Origin: Hyphomicrobiales bacterium
GTDB lineage: Bacteria > Pseudomonadota > Alphaproteobacteria > Rhizobiales > Xanthobacteraceae
Reading direction: 5' to 3'
Assembly (NCBI GenBank): GCA_021730825.1
Contig: JAKFYO010000256.1
Span: 1-6,712 of the forward strand
Length of the DNA: 6,712 nucleotides
Shown: positions 1 to 5,430 of the stretch, piece by piece
Layout: each line of letters starts with the position of its first letter
Position numbering within the stretch: the stretch's first letter is position 1
Made by a program: the position numbers and the translations under genes
The notes under the pieces: generated by a model
What the model was told of the DNA's origin: nothing
The model's database searches: none
The model's input: the letters and a program-made list of their open reading frames with translations, nothing else

Positions 1-695
1 TCGATATCGAGCTTGCGAAAGAGCGAGGACAGCTCGTTAATGAAGGCGACGTTGAGATCGCGCTGCGTGATTTCGATCACTTTCGCGGCCTCCGCCACCT
101 TGATCGAAGGCGCGCGATGGATGCCCGCGGTCACCACCGAGCCATAGACATCCGCGACGATGCCGAGACTTTCGGCGTCCTGTGCGGAAACAACCTTGAT
201 AATGGTCTCGAAGCGATGCTTGGCGTCGCCCGGATTGATGCGCTCCGGCGAGTAGCCGAGCTTGAAATCCTTGCCGCCCTTCAGCCCGGACTTCTGCTCC
301 AGGATCGGAAGGCAGACTTCTTCGGTTGCGCCCGGATAGACCGTTGATTCATAAACGACGATATCGCCTTTCTTGAGCGCACTTCCCACCGTCTCGCTCG
401 CGGAGATGACGGCGCGTAAATCAGGGCGGTTCGCAATATCGATCGGCGTCGGAACGGTTACAATAAAGAAATCCGCGGCTTTCAGATCGGCGATAGTATT
501 CGTGATCTTCAGCCTGGGGTTTTTCAGCTCCGCCGTATCGACTTCCTTGGTGCGGTCCTTGCCCGCGCGCAACTCATCAACGCGGCCCTTGTCGATGTCG
601 AAGCCGATCACCTCAGAGCCGCCGCGCGAGAACGCGACCGCGACCGGAAGACCGACATAGCCTAGACCGATGACTGCGATTCTGCGGTTGTGCAT
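1..695 (-). CDS. tviB: Nucleotide-sugar 6-dehydrogenase, TviB/VipA type (N-terminal part, runs off window)
   Basis: Enzymes of the UDP-glucose/GDP-mannose dehydrogenase family oxidise C6 of a UDP-sugar to a uronic acid with two NAD+; the TviB/VipA branch acts on UDP-N-acetylhexosamines for capsule or O-antigen in the cytoplasm. The 231 visible codons start at ATG 695-693. They show the NAD-binding Rossmann motif IAVIGLGYVGLPVA (residues 6-19) with acidic D33 after strand 2, VPTPID (81-86), ESTVYPG (116-122), the subfamily signature GYSPERINPGD (147-157), and the helix with catalytic Lys K205 (AEAAKVIE). The catalytic Cys and UDP-binding domain lie beyond the window (usual length about 420-430). 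It begins 5 bases after the methyltransferase stop, so it is probably in the same operon; an AAGG about 11 bases upstream is only a weak ribosome site. Oddity: residue 209 is Ile where relatives have Asn. Family is sure; the exact sugar substrate is not. Confidence 0.9.
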   Translation of the reverse strand, partial: MHNRRIAVIGLGYVGLPVAVAFSRGGSEVIGFDIDKGRVDELRAGKDRTKEVDTAELKNPRLKITNTIADLKAADFFIVTVPTPIDIANRPDLRAVISASETVGSALKKGDIVVYESTVYPGATEEVCLPILEQKSGLKGGKDFKLGYSPERINPGDAKHRFETIIKVVSAQDAESLGIVADVYGSVVTAGIHRAPSIKVAEAAKVIEITQRDLNVAFINELSSLFRKLDI

Positions 696-700
696 GCGTA

Positions 701-1489
701 TCAAGCCTTCGCCGCGACCATCACGAGACTGCGGGAGGTCAGAGCCTCCCACGAATTCGCGGCGCGCGCGACTTCATGCGTTTCCGCGTAAAGCGGCGGC
801 TCGCGCCGCGCGATGCGCGCGACATGGCGGGAAGTCGCAAGCTTCGTGAACGGCCAGATCAGGGCCGCGATCATCGACGCACTGCGCTTGGCGCGGTCGC
901 GGTGCAGCTCGATATTCTTGAAGCCAGCGCGGCGCAGGCCGTAATTCCAATACTGGTACGGCAGCGCCGCGATATGGCCCGAGATGCGGCCGCCGTTCTC
1001 CGGCTTGATGCTGGGCGAGGGAAACATGTGGAAGTGGCCGCTGAACAGAAACTTCACACGCGAAAGCGCATGGCCGGGATTGGGTACGGAGAAGATCAGC
1101 AAGCCGCCGGGCTTGAGCACGCGATGGACTTCCGCGATCACGTCGTAGGGCGCGCGCGTGTGCTCGAAGACTTCGATTGCGACGACCGCATCGAACTCGC
1201 CGTCCGCATAAGGCAGACCGTCATTCGCGTCACATTCCTTGAATTCGACGCCGTCGGCCTTGAACGCACCGCCCGCGATGTCGCAAGCCTTCAGGCCCTC
1301 GCCGGGTTTCTTGCCGGACTTCTCACGCTCTGAAGAAAGCAGCCGCGTGAAGTAGCCGGTGCCGGCGCCGAGATCGAGGATCGCACCGGAAAACTTTCCG
1401 TTGTCGCGCAGCTTCGCAAGCACAAAATTGTTGGTCGTGCCGAGGGAGGCCGCACCCTGCCCCGACAGACCGCTCGCGGAACGTTCCAT
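701..1489 (-). CDS. Class I SAM-dependent methyltransferase (Methyltransf_11 type), acceptor unknown
   Basis: A 262-residue soluble protein with a classical SAM-binding fold. Motif I is ILDLGAGTGYF (residues 37-47), an acidic residue suitable for the adenosine ribose is D70 (ACDIAGG), LPYADGEFDAVVAIEVFEH (92-110) is the Methyltransf_11 motif II/III region, and VLKPGGLLIFSVPN (124-137) is the post-III strand. After it come HFHMFPSPS (152-160) and a C-terminal region that may bind the acceptor. There is no signal peptide or membrane segment. The ATG shares its A with the aspS stop codon (TAATG) and has no clear Shine-Dalgarno sequence, so translation is probably coupled to aspS. The next gene is a polysaccharide-type nucleotide-sugar dehydrogenase, so a sugar or glycan-lipid acceptor is a reasonable guess from context only. 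Small-molecule or quinone methylation cannot be excluded. Confidence 0.85.
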   Translation of the reverse strand: MERSASGLSGQGAASLGTTNNFVLAKLRDNGKFSGAILDLGAGTGYFTRLLSSEREKSGKKPGEGLKACDIAGGAFKADGVEFKECDANDGLPYADGEFDAVVAIEVFEHTRAPYDVIAEVHRVLKPGGLLIFSVPNPGHALSRVKFLFSGHFHMFPSPSIKPENGGRISGHIAALPYQYWNYGLRRAGFKNIELHRDRAKRSASMIAALIWPFTKLATSRHVARIARREPPLYAETHEVARAANSWEALTSRSLVMVAAKA

Positions 1490-3288
1490 TATTTATTGTC
1501 CGGCAAGGACAGCCGGATATGCAGTTCGCGAAGCTGCTTGGTGGTCACTTCCGATGGCGCCCCCATCAGCAGGTCTTCGGCGCGCTGGTTCATCGGGAAC
1601 GGCACGACTTCGCGGAGGTTCTCTTCGCCGCAGAGAAGCATGACAATGCGATCCACACCCGGCGCGATGCCGCCGTGCGGCGGTGCGCCGTAAGAAAGCG
1701 CGCGGAGCATGCCGCCGAACTTCGCTTCCAGCACATCCTCGCCATAGCCCGCAATCGCGAAAGCCTTCTTCATGACTTCCGGGCGATGGTTACGGATCGC
1801 GCCCGACGAGAGCTCGATGCCGTTGCAGACGATGTCGTACTGAATCGCCTTCATGCCGAGGATCTTGTCGTTGTCGTCGTTCTTGAGCGCGAGGAATTCT
1901 TCCGGGTCCATGTTCGGCATGGAGAACGGGTTGTGCGAGAAGTCGATTTTCTTTTCTTCTTCGCTCCACTCGAACATCGGGAAATCGACGATCCAGCAGA
2001 AGTCGAAGCGATCTTTCGCAATGAGATTCAGTTCTTCGCCGACCTTGGTGCGCGCGGGGCCTGCGAACTTCACGAAGTCCTTGGGCTTTCCAGCGATGAA
2101 GAACGCGGCGTCGCCGATGGCGAGGCCGAGCTGATCGCGGATCGCGCTCGTGCGTTCGACGCCGATGTTCTTCGCAATCGGACCCGCGCCACCTTCCTCG
2201 CCTTCGCGCCAGAAGATATAGCCGAGACCCTTTTGTCCTTCGCCTTGCGCCCACGAGTTCATGCGGTCGCAGAAGGCGCGGTTGCCTCCGGTCTTCACCG
2301 GGATCGCCCAGACTTCGACCTGCGAGTCTTGTTCGATCATGCCTGCGAAAATCTTGAAACCCGAGCCTTTGAAATGCCCGGTGACATTCTGCATCTCGAT
2401 CGGGTTGCGGAGGTCGGGTTTGTCCGAGCCGTATTTCCGGAGCGCTTCCGCATACGGGATCATCGGAAACTTCGGCGTCACCGGCTTGCCGTTCGCAAAT
2501 TCCTCGAACACGCCGCGCATCACCGGCTCGACCGCATCGAACACGTCCTGCTGTGTTACAAAGCTCATCTCGATATCGAGCTGATAGAATTCACCGGGCG
2601 AGCGGTCGGCGCGCGCGTCTTCGTCGCGGAAGCACGGCGCGATCTGGAAGTAGCGATCGAATCCCGAGATCATCAGGAGCTGTTTGAACTGCTGCGGCGC
2701 CTGCGGCAGCGCGTAGAACTTGCCCGGATGCAGCCGCGACGGCACGAGGAAGTCGCGGGCACCCTCGGGTGACGACGCCGTCAAGATCGGCGTCTGGAAT
2801 TCGAAGAAGCCCTGCTCCTTCATGCGGCGGCGCAGGCTATCGATGATCTGCCCGCGCTTCATGATGTTGTTGTGGATGCGGTCGCGGCGCAGATCGAGGA
2901 AGCGATACTTCAGGCGCAGTTCTTCCGGATATTCGGCATCGCCAAACACCGGCACCGGCAATTCGCCGGCCGCACCCAGCACCTCGATCTCGGTCGCGAA
3001 CAGCTCGACCTCGCCGGTCGGCAGATCCTTGTTGTCGGTACCGTCCGGGCGTTTGCGCAACTTGCCGTCCACGCGCACGACCCATTCGGAGCGCAGCTTC
3101 TCGGCGATCTTGAACGCGGGGCTATCCGGGTCAGCCACGACCTGCGTGACACCGTAGTGGTCGCGCAGATCGATAAAAAGCAGACCGCCGTGGTCGCGGA
3201 TGCGGTGGCACCAGCCCGAAAGCCGGACGGTTTCGCCGATGTGCGAGGCGCGGAGCGCGCCGCAGTTATGGGAGCGGTAGCGATGCAT
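1489..3288 (-). CDS. aspS: Aspartyl-tRNA synthetase (predicted non-discriminating Asp/Asn type)
   Basis: Class II aminoacyl-tRNA synthetase attaching Asp to tRNA in the cytoplasm; 599 residues, the normal bacterial length. In order: an OB-fold anticodon-binding domain (about 1-105, with [12 protein letters not shown] and [11 protein letters not shown]), the catalytic core with motif 2 [10 protein letters not shown] (220-229), a bacterial GAD-type insertion (roughly 290-420), and motif 3 GVDRIVMLL (about 544-552). The frame stays open upstream to a TTG at 3363, but I start at the ATG at 3288 because [13 protein letters not shown] is the usual alphaproteobacterial N-terminus and the extra 25 residues look unlike any synthetase. 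H33 and G83 sit where non-discriminating AspRS enzymes such as that of Pseudomonas aeruginosa have His and Gly, and E. coli has Leu and Lys. The enzyme is therefore predicted to charge tRNA-Asn too, for later amidation by GatCAB (inference). It follows the lrp-type gene on the same strand after 93 bases and overlaps the methyltransferase start by one base. Confidence 0.97.
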   Translation of the reverse strand: MHRYRSHNCGALRASHIGETVRLSGWCHRIRDHGGLLFIDLRDHYGVTQVVADPDSPAFKIAEKLRSEWVVRVDGKLRKRPDGTDNKDLPTGEVELFATEIEVLGAAGELPVPVFGDAEYPEELRLKYRFLDLRRDRIHNNIMKRGQIIDSLRRRMKEQGFFEFQTPILTASSPEGARDFLVPSRLHPGKFYALPQAPQQFKQLLMISGFDRYFQIAPCFRDEDARADRSPGEFYQLDIEMSFVTQQDVFDAVEPVMRGVFEEFANGKPVTPKFPMIPYAEALRKYGSDKPDLRNPIEMQNVTGHFKGSGFKIFAGMIEQDSQVEVWAIPVKTGGNRAFCDRMNSWAQGEGQKGLGYIFWREGEEGGAGPIAKNIGVERTSAIRDQLGLAIGDAAFFIAGKPKDFVKFAGPARTKVGEELNLIAKDRFDFCWIVDFPMFEWSEEEKKIDFSHNPFSMPNMDPEEFLALKNDDNDKILGMKAIQYDIVCNGIELSSGAIRNHRPEVMKKAFAIAGYGEDVLEAKFGGMLRALSYGAPPHGGIAPGVDRIVMLLCGEENLREVVPFPMNQRAEDLLMGAPSEVTTKQLRELHIRLSLPDNK

Positions 3289-3334
3289 GTTCTTCAAGAT
3301 CGTGGGATTCGTATTTGCCTTTGAAATCGCGGGG

Positions 3335-3356
3335 AAAAGCGCATGGGGGGCCATGC
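3335..3356 (-). terminator. Terminator-like hairpin between the Lrp-type gene and aspS
   Basis: On the minus strand GCATGG pairs perfectly with CCATGC around a CCCC loop, and GCTTTT follows at once. It lies 26 bases after the regulator's stop and 47 bases before the aspS ATG, so it could end the regulator transcript, or act as a leader hairpin on a transcript entering aspS. The stem is only 6 bp and the T-run only four bases, so efficiency is uncertain. Confidence 0.35.
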
Positions 3357-3381
3357 TTGTCAAGGAAATGCGCCCCCGGCC

Positions 3382-3852
3382 TCAGAGTGGCAGTCTGGTG
3401 CCCTGTTTCAGTGTTTCCAGCACCACATTCGAGCGCACCCGCTCGACGGACTCGTGCGGCAGCAGCACCTGGTTCACCAGCGCACCCAGCGCGGGCAAAT
3501 CCTCCACCACCGCCTTGACGAGATAGTCCGCGTCACCCGTGAGCGCATGCGCCTCGAGGATCGCAGGCGTATGAGCGACCAGATCGCGAAATCGCCTGGC
3601 GTTCTGGCCAGAATGGGTCGCAAGCGTCACCTGAATGAAGACGGTCACGCCGAAACCCATGCGGGCCGGGTCGACTTCCGCGCGGTAGCCCCTGATGACC
3701 CCCGCCTCCTCCAGCCGCTGCCGCCGCCGCGAGCTTTGCGAGGCGGAGAGATTCACGCGCTCCGCGAGTTCGGCATTCGTGAGCGCACCGTTTTCCTGTA
3801 ACGCGGCGACGATGGCGCGGTCCTGAGCGTCCAATTCGATTGTTTCTTGCAT
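3382..3852 (-). CDS. hpdR: Lrp/AsnC-family transcriptional regulator, probable HpdR
   Basis: A 156-residue DNA-binding protein of the feast/famine (Lrp/AsnC) family. The N-terminal winged helix-turn-helix spans about residues 7-58 (LDAQDRAIVAALQENGALTNAELAERVNLS..., recognition helix near SASQSSRRRQRLEEAG), and a RAM ligand-binding and oligomerisation domain follows (about 68-145), including the effector-loop motif LTGDADYLVK (104-113). Family members bind DNA as dimers to octamers and respond to amino acids or related metabolites. It is transcribed divergently from hppD with 123 bases between them. In Sinorhizobium meliloti an AsnC/Lrp regulator called HpdR activates the HPPD gene hpdA, so the same role is inferred here, with 4-hydroxyphenylpyruvate or tyrosine as a possible effector. 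The ATG at 3852 lacks a Shine-Dalgarno sequence but has TATAAT 9 bases upstream. Family certain, target likely. Confidence 0.9.
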   Translation of the reverse strand: MQETIELDAQDRAIVAALQENGALTNAELAERVNLSASQSSRRRQRLEEAGVIRGYRAEVDPARMGFGVTVFIQVTLATHSGQNARRFRDLVAHTPAILEAHALTGDADYLVKAVVEDLPALGALVNQVLLPHESVERVRSNVVLETLKQGTRLPL

Positions 3853-3861
3853 CTATTGGCC

Positions 3862-3867
3862 ATTATA
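3862..3867 (-). promoter_or_regulatory. Perfect -10 box (TATAAT) for the hpdR-like gene
   Basis: The minus strand reads TATAAT, then nine bases (GGCCAATAG), then the ATG. Transcription would start 6-8 bases after the box, leaving a leader of 0-5 bases, so the message may be leaderless; no Shine-Dalgarno sequence fits in front of the ATG. No good -35 hexamer lies at 16-18 bases (GCAAAT at 17). The box directly borders the tandem direct repeat, so autoregulation is plausible. Confidence 0.5.
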
Positions 3868-3888
3868 TGCGTGATTCATGCGTAATTT
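3867..3888. repeat. Tandem 11-bp direct repeat in the hpdR-hppD divergent promoter region
   Basis: Two head-to-tail copies, ATGCGTGATTC (3867-3877) and ATGCGTAATTT (3878-3888), match at 9 of 11 positions with a period of about one helical turn. A third partial copy, ATGCGTTGAAA, lies at 3941-3951 just before the hppD ribosome site. Position and period suit an Lrp-type oligomer binding one DNA face, but this is inference. Confidence 0.45.
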
Positions 3889-3917
3889 GCAGAAATAACG
3901 CCCTAAATGACCGCCTT

Positions 3918-3936
3918 TTGCAAGAACTTCCTGCAA
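3918..3936. promoter_or_regulatory. 19-bp near-perfect palindrome, candidate HpdR operator for hppD
   Basis: TTGCA-A-GAA-C-TTC-C-TGCAA is symmetric around position 3927 except for the single pair 3923/3931. It lies 39 bases before the hppD ATG and 65 bases before the regulator ATG. A related half-site, TTGCAGAA, occurs at 3887-3894, 31 bases (about three helical turns) away. Lrp/AsnC proteins commonly bind imperfect palindromes of 13-19 bp in phased groups. A weak hppD promoter (CTTTTG at 3915-3920, TTCTAT at 3937-3942, spacing 16) would straddle it. The symmetry is directly visible; the protein partner is inferred. Confidence 0.55.
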
Positions 3937-3962
3937 TTCTATGCGTTGAAACGATGAATCGC

Positions 3963-3968
3963 AGGAGG
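3963..3968 (+). promoter_or_regulatory. Consensus Shine-Dalgarno site of hppD
   Basis: AGGAGG lies 7 bases before the ATG at 3976. It fixes that start and predicts strong translation, in contrast to the neighbouring regulator, which has no such site. Confidence 0.9.
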
Positions 3969-3975
3969 AATTGCC

Positions 3976-5091
3976 ATGGGTCCGTTCCCGCACGACGCCG
4001 AGCCCGCTGAGATTTCCAAGCACAATCCGATGGGCACCGACGGCTTCGAGTTCGTCGAATACGCGCATCCCGAGCCCGCGAAGCTGCACCAGCTTTTCAA
4101 GCTCATGGGCTTCACCCCGACCGCGAAGCACAAGACCAAGAAGATCACCGTCTATCAGCAAGGCAACGTGAGCTATCTCGTAAACGAGGAGCCGGGTTCG
4201 CACGGCTTCAACTTTGTCGAGAAGCACGGCCCCTGCGCGCCTTCGATGGCGTTTCGCGTGGTCGATGCAAAACACGCATTCGAGCGTGCGCTCTCGATGG
4301 GCGCTGAAGCGGCAGATCCGAAAGACAGCGCAAAGTCGCTCGACGTGCCCGCGATCAAGGGCATCGGCGGTTCGCTCTTGTATTTCGTGGAACGCTACGG
4401 CGCGAAGGGCAACGCTTACGACGAAGAATTCGAGTGGCTGGGCAAGCCTAATCCTACGCCGGAGGGTGTCGGTCTCTATTACCTCGATCACCTCACCCAC
4501 AATGTGCAGCGCGGGCGCATGGATGTGTGGGCCGGGTTTTACGAGCGGCTCTTCAACTTCAAGCAGATCCGCTTCTTCGACATCGAAGGCAAGCTCACCG
4601 GCCTCTTTTCGAAAGCTCTCACAAGCCCGGACGGAAAAATCCGAATCCCGATCAACGAGAGTGCCGACGAAAAATCGCAGATCGAAGAATACCTGCACGC
4701 CTATAACGGCGAAGGCATTCAGCATATCGCCTGTGGCTCGAAGAACATCTATGCAACGATCGAGAAACTGCGCGCGGACGGACTGAAGTTCATGCCCGCG
4801 CCGCCGAAGACTTACTTCGAGAAAGTGGATGGCCGCGTGCCGGGCCACGGCGAGGACTTAAAGCGCCTTGAGAAGAACGGCATTCTCATCGACGGCGAAG
4901 GTGTGGTCGATGGCCGCGAGACGAAGGTGCTGCTGCAAATCTTCTCGTCGAACGCGATCGGGCCGATCTTCTTCGAATTCATCGAACGCAAGGGCGACGA
5001 CGGTTTCGGCGAAGGCAACTTCCGCGCCCTCTTCGAGAGCATCGAAGAGGATCAGATCCGGCGCGGTGTGCTGAAAGAGGACGCGGCGTAA
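3976..5091 (+). CDS. hppD: 4-hydroxyphenylpyruvate dioxygenase
   Basis: Non-haem Fe(II) enzyme of tyrosine catabolism in the cytoplasm. It uses O2 to decarboxylate and hydroxylate 4-hydroxyphenylpyruvate, giving homogentisate with side-chain migration. The 371-residue length is normal for the bacterial enzyme. Two vicinal-oxygen-chelate domains are visible: an N-terminal one (about 20-155, from TDGFEFVEYAHPEP) and a catalytic one (about 165-345). The Fe ligands can be read as H172 (YLDHLTHNV), H250 (EGIQHIA) and E334 (IFFEFIERKGDDGFGEGNF). The closing helix FRALFESIEEDQIRRGVL, which covers the active site and shapes inhibitor binding, is intact. The ATG has a consensus Shine-Dalgarno. It is divergent from an Lrp/AsnC regulator, its probable activator, and convergent with infA. 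No homogentisate dioxygenase or fumarylacetoacetase gene lies beside it, so the rest of the pathway must be elsewhere; homogentisate may also feed pyomelanin or tocopherol-like quinones. Confidence 0.98.
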   Translation: MGPFPHDAEPAEISKHNPMGTDGFEFVEYAHPEPAKLHQLFKLMGFTPTAKHKTKKITVYQQGNVSYLVNEEPGSHGFNFVEKHGPCAPSMAFRVVDAKHAFERALSMGAEAADPKDSAKSLDVPAIKGIGGSLLYFVERYGAKGNAYDEEFEWLGKPNPTPEGVGLYYLDHLTHNVQRGRMDVWAGFYERLFNFKQIRFFDIEGKLTGLFSKALTSPDGKIRIPINESADEKSQIEEYLHAYNGEGIQHIACGSKNIYATIEKLRADGLKFMPAPPKTYFEKVDGRVPGHGEDLKRLEKNGILIDGEGVVDGRETKVLLQIFSSNAIGPIFFEFIERKGDDGFGEGNFRALFESIEEDQIRRGVLKEDAA

Positions 5092-5101
5092 CAGTTAGAA
5101 T

Positions 5102-5145
5102 CGCAAGTCGGCTATAGCCGACTTGCGTAGCGCGTCTCTTTTTTT
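5102..5145. terminator. Perfect 26-bp palindrome plus T-run between convergent hppD and infA
   Basis: CGCAAGTCGGCTA is followed immediately by its exact reverse complement (5102-5127), so RNA from either strand can fold an 11-bp stem with a four-base loop. It starts 10 bases after the hppD stop. On the plus strand a run of seven T occurs at 5139-5145, but 11 bases past the stem, further than in a canonical intrinsic terminator. From the infA side the stem is followed by ATTCTAAC, which is T-poor. A shared bidirectional terminator, with the stem also protecting 3' ends, is the likely role. The T-run is also the complement of the infA stop region. Confidence 0.7.
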
Positions 5146-5419
5146 AGCGGCGGCGGAACTGCGGCTTGCGCTGCGCGCCAGGCGCCATGGCCGGAGCATC
5201 GCCTTTGTGGCGGAAGCTGATGCGGCCTCTGGCGAGGTCGTAAGGCGACATCTCGACAGTGACGCGGTCGCCTTCCAGCGTGCGGATGCGATGCTTTTTC
5301 ATCTTGCCCGCCGCGTAAGCGAGAATGACGTGCTCGTTGTCGAGCTTCACGCGGTAGTTGCCGTCCGGAAGCACTTCCGTAACGACGCCCTCGAATTCGA
5401 TCAGATCTTCTTTCGCCAT
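5144..5419 (-). CDS. infA: Translation initiation factor IF-1 with C-terminal extension
   Basis: IF-1 binds the 30S ribosomal A site and assists IF-2 and IF-3 during initiation; related OB-fold proteins also melt RNA structure. Residues 1-72 match the whole family ([56 protein letters not shown]). The usual protein ends there at about 72 residues, but this one has 19 more ([19 protein letters not shown]), a flexible basic tail of a type I associate with Rhizobiales. The start ATG is followed by the family-typical MAKED, and AAGGA lies 5 bases before it. It sits 8 bases after the DEAD-box helicase stop, in one operon. Bacteria of this group may have a second infA elsewhere, so this copy could be the helicase-linked paralogue (inference). 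Confidence 0.95.
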   Translation of the reverse strand: MAKEDLIEFEGVVTEVLPDGNYRVKLDNEHVILAYAAGKMKKHRIRTLEGDRVTVEMSPYDLARGRISFRHKGDAPAMAPGAQRKPQFRRR

Positions 5420-5424
5420 GCGTT

Positions 5425-5430
5425 TCCTTA
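5425..5430 (-). promoter_or_regulatory. infA ribosome site overlapping the helicase stop codon
   Basis: The minus strand reads TAAGGA: the helicase stop TAA is also the first part of the AAGGA Shine-Dalgarno, 5 bases before the infA ATG. Ribosomes ending the helicase sit on the infA site, which suggests translational coupling. Confidence 0.7.

Noticed and set aside
117..660. Two plus-strand open frames of 76 and 95 codons
   Set aside because: They are shadows of the nucleotide-sugar dehydrogenase, which reads continuously on the minus strand from 695 to the window edge.
1519..2772. 417-codon plus-strand open frame opposite aspS
   Set aside because: It lies wholly within the convincing AspRS gene on the other strand. 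Long antisense frames are common in GC-rich DNA, and its composition is Arg/Glu/His-rich without domains.
3335..3363. TTGACA at 3363-3358 as the -35 of an aspS promoter
   Set aside because: At 17 bases the -10 would be GCTTTT, a poor match, and the spacer is occupied by a perfect hairpin. It is not strong enough to list as a promoter.
3853..4848. 331-codon minus-strand open frame opposite hppD
   Set aside because: hppD on the plus strand has all iron ligands, normal length and a consensus ribosome site; the antisense frame has no recognisable motif.
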